From Cytobacillus sp. NJ13 (GTDB lineage: Bacteria; Bacillota; Bacilli; Bacillales; Cytobacillaceae), in assembly GCA_030348385.1 (NCBI GenBank), contig JAUCFP010000006.1:1984001-2048000 (forward strand): DNA of 64,000 bases, given 5' to 3'. Every line of letters starts with the position of its first letter. The first letter of the stretch is position 1. Under the pieces are notes generated by a model, which made no database searches, was not told the origin of the DNA, and saw only the letters and a program-made list of their open reading frames with translations. The position numbers and the translations under genes are program-made. Below, in pieces: positions 27,787 through 36,468 of the stretch.

Positions 27787-28200
27787 ATGCCTGAAATAGA
27801 AACGAAAGATTATAAGGACGGCTATAAAAAATTTTCTTCCAGGGCCAAACGTTATGCGGACGATCCTGAAAAAACAAAAGGACTGCTAAGAAAGGCTACA
27901 CTTAAAGCAGATAAAAACAAATCTTCATTAAGTGATATATGGGAAAAGTTTCAGCTTCTGATCGATTTAGTAAAAGCATGGTCTAAAGGCGATTACCGGC
28001 ATATTTCAAAAAAGTCGATTATCTTTATTATTGCTTCCATCCTATACTTTGTTTCCCCTATAGACCTTGTTCCTGACTTTTTAATAGGAATGGGAATCTT
28101 AGATGATGCAGCAGTCCTTGGTTTTGCCGTTAGCCAAATTACAGGGGAACTTGAAAAATTCAAAATCTGGAAAGAGAGCAGGACCATTGAGATGAAATAA
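27787..28200 (+). CDS. DUF1232 (YkvA-type) membrane protein
   Basis: The 137-aa protein has a charged helical N-terminus and then the DUF1232 core, with FIIASILYFVSPIDLVPDFLIGMGILDDAAVLG forming two hydrophobic segments and the conserved SPIDLVPD turn. The biochemical role is unknown. The ATG at 27787 is used because TAGGAG lies 8 nt upstream; a GTG nine bases earlier touches the site. It is not linked to the thiamine operon, which begins after its own promoter. Confidence 0.85.
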   Translation: MPEIETKDYKDGYKKFSSRAKRYADDPEKTKGLLRKATLKADKNKSSLSDIWEKFQLLIDLVKAWSKGDYRHISKKSIIFIIASILYFVSPIDLVPDFLIGMGILDDAAVLGFAVSQITGELEKFKIWKESRTIEMK

Positions 28201-28228
28201 TTATTTTTCTGTCCATTTTGATATTATT

Positions 28229-28237
28229 TGCTATAAT
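28229..28237 (+). promoter_or_regulatory. Extended -10 promoter of the thiamine operon
   Basis: TGCTATAAT is a perfect extended -10 element (TGnTATAAT). No good -35 box is visible. The TPP riboswitch begins about 45 bp downstream. Confidence 0.6.
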
Positions 28238-28277
28238 AATGATGGAAAGTATTAATGCCTGTCAAAATTAAATAGCA

Positions 28278-28372
28278 AGAAATGTAGGGGAACCGGTAAG
28301 CCGGTTGAGACTTCATCATTAAGATGCTGACCCTTTGAACCTGATCTGGCTCATACCAGCGTAGGGAACATA
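28278..28372 (+). promoter_or_regulatory. TPP riboswitch (THI element)
   Basis: The conserved TPP aptamer parts are in order: GTAGGGGAAC, a GG...CC arm with TTGAGA, TGCTGACCC, and TTTGAACCTGATCTGG...CATACCAGCGTAGGGAA. A downstream terminator completes an off-switch, so high thiamine pyrophosphate would stop transcription before thiY. Confidence 0.95.
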
Positions 28373-28401
28373 TTCTTAAACATACTAAATGTTTTTATAT
28401 G

Positions 28402-28431
28402 CGCCCTGGTTTATACCGGGGCGTTTTTATT
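28402..28431 (+). terminator. Riboswitch-controlled terminator
   Basis: The CGCCCTGGT TTAT ACCGGGGCG hairpin with a TTTTTATTTT tail lies 30 bp after the aptamer. It is the expression platform of the TPP switch. Confidence 0.85.
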
Positions 28432-28491
28432 TTTCAGGGCAGACTATCATTAACTTTCCTTATTACATAAAGGTTTTTAGGAGGATTACTT

Positions 28492-29496
28492 ATGAAAAAG
28501 TGGATTGCAGCTATCTGTTCACTGCTGCTTCTTTCAGGCTGTGCCGGTAATGGAACGGATAATCAGACTGGAAGCAAAGATGCAGACAGCAAACAAGATT
28601 TGAAAAAAGTTACTGTTGTATTGGATTGGACACCCAATACCAATCATACCGGCTTATATGCCGCAAAGGACAAAGGATATTTTAAAGAAGAAGGACTAGA
28701 TGTCGAAATTATGATGCCAGGTGAAGCAGGTGCAGATCAATTGACTGCATCAGGCAAGGCTGATTTCGGTGTCAGCTATCAGGAAAGCATCACGGAAGCA
28801 CGGGTACAGGGGGTTCCCCTTGTATCGATAGCAGCTGTAATACAGCATAATACTTCCGGTTTTGCATCCCCTGCTGAAAAAAACATTAAATCGCCGAAAG
28901 ACTTTGAAGGAAAAACTTATGGCGGCTGGGGAGCTCCTGTAGAAAAATCGGTAATAGACTCCCTAATGAAGAAGGAAAACGCCGATGTTGATAAGGTTTC
29001 AATCGTTAACATGGGGGATGCTGACTTTTTTACAGCTGTTAAAAGAGATATAGACTTCGCATGGATTTATTACGGATGGACAGGTGTAGAAGCAGAACTT
29101 CGTGGCGAAAAGATTAATATGGTCTACCTTACTGACTACTCAGAAAAACTGGATTACTACACGCCCGTTCTCGCAACCAGCGAAAAAATGATTGCAGATG
29201 ATCCGGATACTGTCAAAGCATTTGTAAAAGCAGCAGCCAAAGGTTATGAATTTGCAATCGAGCAGCCTGGCGAAGCAGCAGATATTTTGTTAAAGAACGC
29301 TCCGGACCTGGACAGCGAATTGGTCAAAAAGAGCCAGGAATGGCTTTCCCCCCGCTATCAGGATGATGCTTCAAGATGGGGTGAACAAAAGCTTGCGGTC
29401 TGGGAAAACTATGCAGACTGGATGCATGAAAATGGTCTTTTAGATAAAGAATTAGATGCCGGCAAAGCTTTTACAAATGACTTCCTGCCGGAATAA
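28492..29496 (+). CDS. thiY: ABC substrate-binding lipoprotein for thiamine pyrimidine precursor (ThiY)
   Basis: The 334-aa precursor has a lipoprotein signal with lipobox LLSGC (Cys17). The NMT1/THI5-like fold includes VVLDWTPNTNHTGLYAAKDKGYF, GADQLTASGKADFGVSYQ and DFAWIYYGWTGVEAEL. It binds hydroxymethylpyrimidine-type or formylaminopyrimidine precursors for import. The TPP riboswitch and the adjacent thiX and thiZ confirm the role. TAGGAGG precedes the ATG. Confidence 0.9.
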   Translation: MKKWIAAICSLLLLSGCAGNGTDNQTGSKDADSKQDLKKVTVVLDWTPNTNHTGLYAAKDKGYFKEEGLDVEIMMPGEAGADQLTASGKADFGVSYQESITEARVQGVPLVSIAAVIQHNTSGFASPAEKNIKSPKDFEGKTYGGWGAPVEKSVIDSLMKKENADVDKVSIVNMGDADFFTAVKRDIDFAWIYYGWTGVEAELRGEKINMVYLTDYSEKLDYYTPVLATSEKMIADDPDTVKAFVKAAAKGYEFAIEQPGEAADILLKNAPDLDSELVKKSQEWLSPRYQDDASRWGEQKLAVWENYADWMHENGLLDKELDAGKAFTNDFLPE

Positions 29497-29509
29497 GGAG
29501 AGTTCAAAT

Positions 29510-29803
29510 ATGGCAAACGCACTTGTAAGCATTCAGATCATACCGAAAACAAAAGATGGGGAAAATGTTATACCTTACGTTGATGAAGCAATTAGTGTCA
29601 TTCAGCAATCCGGTGTTAAGTACGAAGTTCATCCCCTCGAGACAACGATGGAAGGCGATTTAGAGCATTTATTGAAAATCATAGCTGATATGAATAGAAA
29701 AATGATTGAAAAAGGAAGCAGCAATGTGATCTCACAGGTAAAGATTCTATATCAGCCGGACGGAATTGAAATGAGTGATTTAACGGAGAAATACCGTCCA
29801 TGA
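29510..29803 (+). CDS. Thiamine-binding protein (MTH1187/YkoF-like, DUF77)
   Basis: The 97-aa protein has the compact ferredoxin-like fold of the MTH1187/YkoF family: MANALVSIQIIPK, VIPYVDEAISVIQQSGVKYEVHPLETTMEGD. These proteins bind thiamine or its pyrimidine and often sit beside thiamine-precursor ABC transporters. The ATG at 29510 has AAGGAG 9 nt upstream. It overlaps thiX by four bases (ATGA). Confidence 0.85.
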   Translation: MANALVSIQIIPKTKDGENVIPYVDEAISVIQQSGVKYEVHPLETTMEGDLEHLLKIIADMNRKMIEKGSSNVISQVKILYQPDGIEMSDLTEKYRP

Positions 29804-30567
29804 TAAATGTGTTCAGAAAAGGATGGAGGCCGGCTGCGGTTCTCCTCCTTTTATTCATTATTTGGGAATTGGCAGTAAATCTGGCAGAAGTTCCTGCATG
29901 GCTTCTGCCTCCGCCGACCGATATCGTTCTTGAAGCGATTTCGGGCTGGGAGGGCTTCCACCTTCATCTTCAATCGACAGTCATGCTTTCCCTATTGGGA
30001 TTTATCATTGGCACCGTCATAGGATTACTCACAGCTGTTATCCTGCACTTATTGCCTTTTATAAGGGAGTCGGTTTACCCTCTCCTCATACTTTCACAGA
30101 ATGTGCCTATAATTGTTCTGGCTCCTTTGCTGGTTGTATGGTTTGGTTTCGGGATACTGCCAAAGCTGATTGTCATCACGCTGGTTTGCTTCTTCCCCAT
30201 CACTGTTGCTGCATTGGACGGCTTTCGCCAAACCCCCGGAGAACTTAGGCATTATATGCTGATGGCAGGGGCCAGCAAAGGACAGCTGTTTTGGAAGCTG
30301 GAGCTTCCCTATTCCCTTCCCTCTTTATTTTCAGGGCTAAAAATCTCCGCAACCTATAGTGTGATGGGTGCTGTAATATCCGAATGGCTCGGGGCTAAAG
30401 CAGGAATAGGTGTTTATATGACTTTGGCCTCTTCTTCATTTCGGACAGACCGTGTTTTTGTTGCCATTTTTGCGATTATGCTGTTAAGCTTGTTGTTTTT
30501 TGGAGGAATATTACTGGCTGAACGTTTGCTTATTAAATGGAAGGCACGGGAGAGTGGCAGGAAATGA
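29800..30567 (+). CDS. thiX: ABC transporter permease ThiX
   Basis: The 255-aa membrane protein has about six helices and the EAA loop (PGELRHYMLMAGASKGQLFWKLELPYSLPSLFSGLK) that docks on the ATPase. It is the channel of the thiamine-precursor importer. It starts in an ATGA overlap with the thiamine-binding protein and ends in an ATGA overlap with thiZ. Confidence 0.9.
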   Translation: MINVFRKGWRPAAVLLLLFIIWELAVNLAEVPAWLLPPPTDIVLEAISGWEGFHLHLQSTVMLSLLGFIIGTVIGLLTAVILHLLPFIRESVYPLLILSQNVPIIVLAPLLVVWFGFGILPKLIVITLVCFFPITVAALDGFRQTPGELRHYMLMAGASKGQLFWKLELPYSLPSLFSGLKISATYSVMGAVISEWLGAKAGIGVYMTLASSSFRTDRVFVAIFAIMLLSLLFFGGILLAERLLIKWKARESGRK

Positions 30568-31298
30568 TACAATTATCAGTTAATCATTTAACCAAAAGTT
30601 TTGATTCAAATCAGGTTTTAGACAATTTGAGTTTTCATGTAAATGAAGGGGAGTTTGTTTCGATTTTAGGTCCTTCAGGGAGCGGAAAGAGCACCATTTT
30701 CAACCTGATTGGCGGGATGCTCCTGCCTGACGAAGGCTCTATAACGCTTGGGAATGTGAAGATCAACGGCAAACCCGGTTCAATAAGCTATATGCCTCAG
30801 ACACCTTCCCTAATGCCATGGAGAACCATTCTCCAAAACGTTCTGCTTGGCCAGGAGATTATGGGGAAAACCGATTCCGAAACGGCCAGAAAAATGCTTC
30901 AAAAAGCTGGTCTCGGCGACTATGAAAAGGCATATCCCCATGAGTTATCAGGGGGGATGAAGCAAAGGGCTGCCTTTATCCGGGCACTATTAAGCCCGCA
31001 GCCAATCATATTGCTGGATGAACCTTTTTCAGCTTTAGATGAGCTTACCCGCCATGATATGCAAAAATGGCTTCTCGATATTTGGAATGAGCATAAGCCG
31101 ACAATTCTGTTTGTAACCCACAATATCGAAGAAGCCATTTACCTCTCTGATCGAATTTTAGTACTGAGCAGCAAGCCTGCTAAAGTAATTAAAGAATATA
31201 AGGTACCATTTACCAGGCCAAGAATGGAGGAACTTTTTCTCAATGAAAATTTCCTTGCCTGCAAAAGAAACATCCATCATGCGCTGAAAAATCATTAG
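30564..31298 (+). CDS. thiZ: ABC transporter ATP-binding protein ThiZ
   Basis: The 244-aa ATPase has Walker A GPSGSGKST, the Q-loop MPQTPSLMPW, the signature LSGGMKQRAAF, Walker B IILLDEPFSALD and the switch His in VTHNIEEA. It belongs with nitrate/taurine-type ATPases, like its ThiX partner. I use the ATG at 30564, coupled to the thiX stop; an ATG nine codons earlier lacks a convincing site. Confidence 0.9.
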   Translation: MIQLSVNHLTKSFDSNQVLDNLSFHVNEGEFVSILGPSGSGKSTIFNLIGGMLLPDEGSITLGNVKINGKPGSISYMPQTPSLMPWRTILQNVLLGQEIMGKTDSETARKMLQKAGLGDYEKAYPHELSGGMKQRAAFIRALLSPQPIILLDEPFSALDELTRHDMQKWLLDIWNEHKPTILFVTHNIEEAIYLSDRILVLSSKPAKVIKEYKVPFTRPRMEELFLNENFLACKRNIHHALKNH

Positions 31299-31309
31299 GA
31301 GGCAACAGC

Positions 31310-32077
31310 ATGGATAAGTATATTGATGCCCATATTCATCTTGATAAGTACAGCAATATTGAATTAGAGAAAATGTTTCATGAGCTGCCGTTTCAGCTTT
31401 CACTTGTTACAGTTTCAAGCGATTTAGCATCCTGCAAAAGAAATCTTGCTCTTGCAGAAATTTATCCCTTTGTTAAACCTGCCTTTGGTTTTCACCCTGA
31501 ACAGGTTCTGCCCAGTGATCATGATATTTCAGAGCTTTTCAGCTGGATAAAGATTCACATAGAGCATATGGCTGCTGTTGGCGAGGTTGGCCTTCCATAC
31601 TATTTAAGGTCTGATGGGAGCAAGCAGCTTGGCGGATATATTGAGCTTCTCGAAGAATTCATTAAGCTCGCTAAAAGGTGGGATAAGCCCATTGCCCTCC
31701 ATGCAATTTATGATGATGCACCGATTGTGTGCAATTTATTGGAAAAGCATTCGATTAAAAAAGCTCATTTTCACTGGTTTAAAGGTGACACCGCAGCCGT
31801 AAGCAGGCTGATTGCCAATGGCTATTACATCTCCTTTACTCCAGATATTGTGTACGAAAAAGAAATACAGGATCTTGTACGGGATTACCCGCTGGAAAAA
31901 ATGATGGCAGAAACAGATGGTCCATGGGAATTCGAAGGCCCTTTTATAAACAAGCCTACCCATCCAGCAATGATGGCCCATTCCATCAGTGTCCTTGCTG
32001 AACTAAAAGAAATAGCTTTCAGCAGCGCTCTTATGAAGCTATATGATAATACAAAAAGCTTCTATAATATTGATTGA
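31310..32077 (+). CDS. TatD-family metal-dependent hydrolase in the thiamine operon
   Basis: The 255-aa TIM-barrel hydrolase has TatD/amidohydrolase metal ligands: HxH in DAHIHLD, Glu in GEVGLPYY, His in ALHAIYD, His in AHFHWF and Asp in AETDGPW. It lies 11 bp after thiZ with its own AGGAGG and is followed by a strong terminator, so it is the last gene of the TPP-controlled operon. TatD proteins are nucleases or esterases. Here a role in processing imported pyrimidine precursors is an inference from position only. Confidence 0.82.
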   Translation: MDKYIDAHIHLDKYSNIELEKMFHELPFQLSLVTVSSDLASCKRNLALAEIYPFVKPAFGFHPEQVLPSDHDISELFSWIKIHIEHMAAVGEVGLPYYLRSDGSKQLGGYIELLEEFIKLAKRWDKPIALHAIYDDAPIVCNLLEKHSIKKAHFHWFKGDTAAVSRLIANGYYISFTPDIVYEKEIQDLVRDYPLEKMMAETDGPWEFEGPFINKPTHPAMMAHSISVLAELKEIAFSSALMKLYDNTKSFYNID

Positions 32078-32079
32078 TT

Positions 32080-32119
32080 AAACAGCCTTACGGTCTTTTA
32101 CCATAAGGCTGTTTTTTAT
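32080..32119 (+). terminator. Terminator of the thiamine operon
   Basis: An AACAGCCTTA / TAAGGCTGTT stem with inner GGT/ACC pairing is followed by TTTTTTATT. Confidence 0.9.
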
Positions 32120-32211
32120 TCAGGCTAGATAAATATAATCATTTCGCACCATTCCTAATTTTGGAAATATGGGTTAATCTTATATTGGACAATACTTTTA
32201 GGAGGTATGTG

Positions 32212-32955
32212 ATGAAAAGGTATATTTTCTTGTTATTGACTATTTTACTAGTCTTCTCAGGCAATGTTTCTGCAGAGCCCAAAAGCCGTTCTGCTGATTT
32301 GACTGAGAAAGATTTCATGAAAGCCGTATTGAAGGCTGATGAGTTTAAGGAATATAAATCCTCCATTTTAAAAGATGCAGCCGCCAAGCCAAAAGCTCTT
32401 GTTGATGAAAAAGGAAAACAATATGGCTGGACAGTTCAATATGAAATTGAATACAAAGAAAAAAATGTTTTCTTAGATAAAGAGGCCCTTGTAAATTTCT
32501 CTTCACTTCTATCGTTTTCATATGAGTCCGGCGGAAACGGATTAAAAGTCCGGCTTGTCGATTACAGCAGGCTTATTGAGGATCAGGCTTTTTATGTAAA
32601 AGACCTTAAGACTGATGCAGAAACCAAAATAGATATCTCAAAAGACAGCACCTTTACTGAATATTTGCTCGAGGTTGAAAAGAAAAAAACACAGCTGATT
32701 GAGGGAGCAGTGAAAAGCAATGCTGACTTCTCCGATAAAATCACAGCAGCAGGCGAGTTATGCTACTACTGCACAAAATATGAATGGCGCGGCGGATACC
32801 CTTGCTCATCCGCAAATACTGAGCCTGAAGTTTCAGTGTCTTCCCAGCTTAAAAAAAGCGGACTTAATCCAGATTCGGTAATCATTGACTGTTATGTACC
32901 ACGCCATAAAGTATGTGTTAGCGGTGAATGGAGAACCTATTGTCCTATTCAATAA
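32212..32955 (+). CDS. Secreted cysteine-rich protein of unknown function
   Basis: The 247-aa precursor has a signal peptide (about 1-21, MKRYIFLLLTILLVFSGNVSA). A soluble middle domain with mixed charged residues (about 25-180) follows. The C-terminal 60 residues contain seven cysteines (CYYC, PCSS, IDCYV, KVCVSG, TYCPIQ), suggesting disulphides or metal binding outside the cell. I do not recognise the family. The ATG at 32212 follows AGGAGG; the longer frame from 32161 has no site. It is monocistronic, with a striking palindrome right after the stop. Confidence 0.75.
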   Translation: MKRYIFLLLTILLVFSGNVSAEPKSRSADLTEKDFMKAVLKADEFKEYKSSILKDAAAKPKALVDEKGKQYGWTVQYEIEYKEKNVFLDKEALVNFSSLLSFSYESGGNGLKVRLVDYSRLIEDQAFYVKDLKTDAETKIDISKDSTFTEYLLEVEKKKTQLIEGAVKSNADFSDKITAAGELCYYCTKYEWRGGYPCSSANTEPEVSVSSQLKKSGLNPDSVIIDCYVPRHKVCVSGEWRTYCPIQ

Positions 32956-32958
32956 GAA

Positions 32959-33009
32959 AGCTCCAGGCTTATGCTTATCGTTGAAAACCATAAGCATAAG
33001 CCTGGAGCT
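32959..33009. repeat. Perfect 20-bp inverted repeat after the secreted protein gene
   Basis: The arms 32959-32978 and 32990-33009 are exact reverse complements (AGCTCCAGGC... / ...GCCTGGAGCT) with an 11-bp loop. No T run follows, so it is not a classical terminator. It could protect the mRNA 3' end or be a binding site. Confidence 0.8.
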
Positions 33010-33017
33010 AGAGTTAT

Positions 33018-33050
33018 AAAACCGGCTAAGCAGATGCTTAGCCGGTTTTG
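33018..33050. terminator. Bidirectional intrinsic terminator
   Basis: A perfect 15-bp stem (AAAACCGGCTAAGCA / TGCTTAGCCGGTTTT) abuts the stop codon of the minus-strand sugar permease. It serves both converging units. Confidence 0.85.
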
Positions 33051-33920
33051 TTATCCCTTCGTGCCTGATGCGATATTTGAACCTTCTATAAAGTGCTTCT
33101 GGAAGAAGAAGAATAGCAGAACAACTGGCAGGAGAACCATGACTGACATGGCCATCAGGTAATGCCATTGTGTCTGCACTGTTCCCTTGAAGGTCTGAAG
33201 CCCGATTTGCAGTGTGTACAGACTTTCATCATTTATATACAATAATGGTCCGAGAAGATCATTCCATGCCCCATTAAATGAAAAAATGGCCACTGTAATA
33301 AGAGCTGGCTTTGTCAGCGGAAGCATGATATGCCACCAGATTTGCAGATGATTCGCACCATCAAGTACTGCTGCCTCTATCAGTTCATTAGGAATGGTCA
33401 TCATAAACTGGCGCAAAAGGAAGATGAAAAAGGCACTCCCCAAAAAAGCTGGAACAATCAGCGGCAGGTACGTATTTACCCAGCCAAGCTTCGAAAATAG
33501 AATGTACTGAGGCACCATCGTAACAAACCCCGGAATCAGCATGGTTGATAACACAACTATAAACAAAGCATTTCTTCCTTTAAAACGGATTTTCGCAAAT
33601 GCATAAGCAACGAGCGAATTGACAAGAACACTTCCAGCCATTCCGCAAAAGGCAATAAAAAACGTATTCATTGCCCAGCGTGTAAACGGCGCTGTTTTCC
33701 AGGCTTCAACATAATTGGAAAAATGGAATTCTTTTGGCATAAAGGTAGGCGGATATTGGGCAATCTCAGCAGGAGATTTCAATGATGTCGAAATCATCCA
33801 CCACAGCGGAGATAATACCAGTACACTTCCTGCTAATAACACGATAAAAATAATCGTCTGCTTTAATTTATCTTTGAATTTTTTTGTCTCGTAAAACTTC
33901 GGTGCTGCAGCAGTCCTCAT
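33051..33920 (-). CDS. Carbohydrate ABC transporter permease (MalG type)
   Basis: The 289-aa CUT1 permease has six predicted helices. The EAA motif is IEAAVLDGANHLQIWWHIMLPLTKPALI, and the typical start region is VLSPLWWMISTSLKSPAEIA. It pairs with the MalF-type permease, which it overlaps by four bases. The sugar is unknown; no glycosidase or ATPase lies in the cluster, so a shared MsmX-type ATPase is expected. Confidence 0.9.
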   Translation of the reverse strand: MRTAAAPKFYETKKFKDKLKQTIIFIVLLAGSVLVLSPLWWMISTSLKSPAEIAQYPPTFMPKEFHFSNYVEAWKTAPFTRWAMNTFFIAFCGMAGSVLVNSLVAYAFAKIRFKGRNALFIVVLSTMLIPGFVTMVPQYILFSKLGWVNTYLPLIVPAFLGSAFFIFLLRQFMMTIPNELIEAAVLDGANHLQIWWHIMLPLTKPALITVAIFSFNGAWNDLLGPLLYINDESLYTLQIGLQTFKGTVQTQWHYLMAMSVMVLLPVVLLFFFFQKHFIEGSNIASGTKG

Positions 33921-34894
33921 TTATTATCTCCCCCCTCATAATGAACCCATTTTTTGCCGAGTTTCATATTAATGATTGTCAGTACCATTACGACAATGAA
34001 CAGAAGCCAGGCCATTGCAGATGCATAACCCATGTCAAACACTTCAAACGCATTATTCCACATATGCAGATTGTAGAATAGGAGTGAGTTTCCTGGTCCT
34101 CCGCTTCCGTTTTCTGTCATGACATATGCTTCTTGAAAGATCTGGAAGGAACCAATGGTACTAGTCAGCACATCGAAGAAAATGATTGGTGAAATCATTG
34201 GCAGGGTGATATAAAAGAATTTCTGCATAACACCTGCCCCATCCAGATCCGCTGCTTCATACAGAGAAGCTGAAACTCCCTGCAGACTTGCAAGGTAAAG
34301 CAGCATCCCTCCTCCGACGCTCCACATTTTCATCAAAAGCAAAGCTGGTTTCGTCCATTCCGGATCAAACAGCCAGGCTGGCCCTTCAATCCCCATCCAT
34401 GCAAGGAACGTATTTACCAGTCCTGTCGAAGGACTTAGCAGCTGCATCCACAAAAAGTAAACCGCAACACCTGAAAGGATAGCAGGCAGATAATAAAGTG
34501 TGCGGAAAAATTTCATGCCTCTTACCTTCTGATTTAAAAGAACCGACAGAAAAATCGCCCCTGCAGTAGTCAGCGGGACAGAGAATAAAACATAATAAAG
34601 AGTATTCCATAAAGACGTTTTAAAAAGATCATCAATTGTAAACATGCGTTTAAAATTATCAAGGCCGATAAAATTCATTCTTGAAGTAATATTATAATCT
34701 GTAAAACTTGCAAATAAGGAAAATAAAAGAGGACCAAGTGTCAGTCCCAGAAATCCGATTATCCACGGGCTGATAAATAGATAGCCAAAGATATTTTCTC
34801 TTGTTTGGCGGGACATCCGTCTGCGTGATGTCTTTACTTTCTTGTCCGCAAGATCCGCTCCCCGGCGCGCAATCGTTGTATCATATGATTTCAA
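33917..34894 (-). CDS. Carbohydrate ABC transporter permease (MalF type)
   Basis: The 325-aa CUT1 permease has a basic N-terminus and six helices, starting at FGYLFISPWIIGFLGLTLGPLLFS. The EAA motif is YEAADLDGAGVMQKFFYITLPMISP. I use the TTG at 34894, which follows AGAAGGTG by 6 nt; a GTG three codons earlier is inside that site. It overlaps the MalG-type gene by four bases. Confidence 0.88.
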   Translation of the reverse strand: MKSYDTTIARRGADLADKKVKTSRRRMSRQTRENIFGYLFISPWIIGFLGLTLGPLLFSLFASFTDYNITSRMNFIGLDNFKRMFTIDDLFKTSLWNTLYYVLFSVPLTTAGAIFLSVLLNQKVRGMKFFRTLYYLPAILSGVAVYFLWMQLLSPSTGLVNTFLAWMGIEGPAWLFDPEWTKPALLLMKMWSVGGGMLLYLASLQGVSASLYEAADLDGAGVMQKFFYITLPMISPIIFFDVLTSTIGSFQIFQEAYVMTENGSGGPGNSLLFYNLHMWNNAFEVFDMGYASAMAWLLFIVVMVLTIINMKLGKKWVHYEGGDNK

Positions 34895-34921
34895 CCCATA
34901 CACCTTCTTTTAATTATTTTT

Positions 34922-34951
34922 AAAGAGAGAAGGATGTATCCTTCTCTCTTT
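34922..34951 (-). terminator. Intercistronic hairpin between binding protein and permeases
   Basis: A perfect 14-bp stem (AAAGAGAGAAGGAT / ATCCTTCTCTCTTT, 2-nt loop) with an A5 tail on the minus strand lies 3 bp after the binding-protein stop. Such hairpins stabilise binding-protein mRNA or reduce permease expression. Confidence 0.75.
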
Positions 34952-34954
34952 GTT

Positions 34955-36250
34955 CTATTTTCTCTTTAGTTTTTTAACATCTTCCTCTGCGTTTGCCAGC
35001 GCTTTTTCTGGCTTTGTTTTTCCTAGAAGCACATTGTCTATATGCGGATTTATGCGGTTCTGGTAATCAGGATACCTTACTGGAACCGGAAACAATTGCG
35101 TTTGATCCAGGTTCTTCACCGAAGCTTCATATACGTACTTATCGTCGCCCTTTAGCTCTTTAACAACTGCTTCTGCAGCTTCTTTATTTGCGACATTATC
35201 ATAGTTTTTCATTGCCCAGTATTTTTGTGCCTCGGGGCCAGTTAAATACTTGATAAATTTCATAGCTTCCTCAGGATGTTTGGCTCCTTTCGGTATTTCA
35301 GCTACGAAACCGCCGCCATCGCTCCAATTCCCCGAACCTTTTTCATATGCAGGAATTGGGGCTACCCCAAAGTTCATATCCTCTCCGTAGTCACGAATCT
35401 GTGTGTAAAACGTGCCGATATCAACCCACATTGCCACTTTGCCTGCAATGAATGGATTTGACTGCTCACTGCCAAATTCAGCTTCAAAAGATTGAACTGT
35501 CTTCTCACCAAGACGTTCTTTCCATCCCAGCAGCCATTGAAGAGCTTCCTGCTTTTTAGGTGTATTGATATAAAGTTCTCCATCTTGAATGAATCCTTTT
35601 CCGCCGTCAGCGCTTGTCATCCAGCTAGCAGCACCAATGCTTCCCCATAGAGGATAAAAGCCAACTCTCTCATAGAGGTCTCCATCCTTTTTATCAAGCT
35701 TTGCGGCGTACTCCTCCAGCTCCGCCCATGTTGCTGGCGGCTTTTCAGGATCAAGTCCAGCTTCTTTAAAAGCATCTTTATTGTAAAATAGCAATCTTGT
35801 ATCAGTATTGAATGGAACTGCATAGGGTTTGTCCTCGTACATCACAGTTTCCCATAAATGAGGATAAAATTGATCTTTAAAGGATTCATCGATGTACTTG
35901 CTCAGATCTTCGGATTGTGCATTTTCAGCTCGCTGGGCGACTGAATTAATATCGTTTATAATAACATCTGCCGGGTTTCCCGCTGCAACGGATGCCAGGT
36001 TCTTTGTCCAAATATCTCCCCAGGGCAAATATGTATGCTTTACAAAAACCTCATCCTGTGAATTGTTAAAATCCTCTATGATTTTTTCTATGATTGGACG
36101 CCTCGTTTCTGAACCCCAGAAGCTCCAAAAATCAACAATGACTTTTCCATCCTTCGTTTTTTCTGCCTGAACACTTTCCTCACCCGAACAGCCTGCCAAG
36201 GTACCAATAAGCAGGATGGCGGAAATGATAAAGATTAATCCCTTTTTCAT
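34955..36250 (-). CDS. Sugar ABC transporter substrate-binding lipoprotein
   Basis: The 431-aa family-1 extracellular solute-binding protein has a lipobox at LIGTLAGC (Cys21). Core segments are VDFWSFWGSETRRPIIEKIIEDFN, NPADVIINDINSVAQ and YAVPFNTDTRLLFYNKDAFKEAGLDPEKPP. Tryptophan-rich stretches suggest an oligosaccharide or polyol ligand. It is the first gene of the three-gene importer. Confidence 0.92.
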   Translation of the reverse strand: MKKGLIFIISAILLIGTLAGCSGEESVQAEKTKDGKVIVDFWSFWGSETRRPIIEKIIEDFNNSQDEVFVKHTYLPWGDIWTKNLASVAAGNPADVIINDINSVAQRAENAQSEDLSKYIDESFKDQFYPHLWETVMYEDKPYAVPFNTDTRLLFYNKDAFKEAGLDPEKPPATWAELEEYAAKLDKKDGDLYERVGFYPLWGSIGAASWMTSADGGKGFIQDGELYINTPKKQEALQWLLGWKERLGEKTVQSFEAEFGSEQSNPFIAGKVAMWVDIGTFYTQIRDYGEDMNFGVAPIPAYEKGSGNWSDGGGFVAEIPKGAKHPEEAMKFIKYLTGPEAQKYWAMKNYDNVANKEAAEAVVKELKGDDKYVYEASVKNLDQTQLFPVPVRYPDYQNRINPHIDNVLLGKTKPEKALANAEEDVKKLKRK

Positions 36251-36437
36251 GATGCTCCCCCTAAATAATATTTAATTTTAAGCTTTAAGCTTATGCCTAA
36301 CCCCTGCGCAAAGGAAAAATACCGGCCAGCAAATAAAATAATTATCAACTAAGATAGTACTACCCTGTTATTTGGGGATAAAACATTATTTTGAAAAAAT
36401 TCTTGTATTATGTAAATTTTATGGACTTTACGCCTAA

Positions 36438-36465
36438 TAAAAAAAAGACCCCTAAAAAGGAGTCT
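36438..36465 (-). terminator. Terminator of the sigma/anti-sigma pair
   Basis: The minus-strand AGACTCCT / AGGGGTCT hairpin is followed by TTTTTTTTATT. Confidence 0.85.
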
Positions 36466-36468
36466 GAA

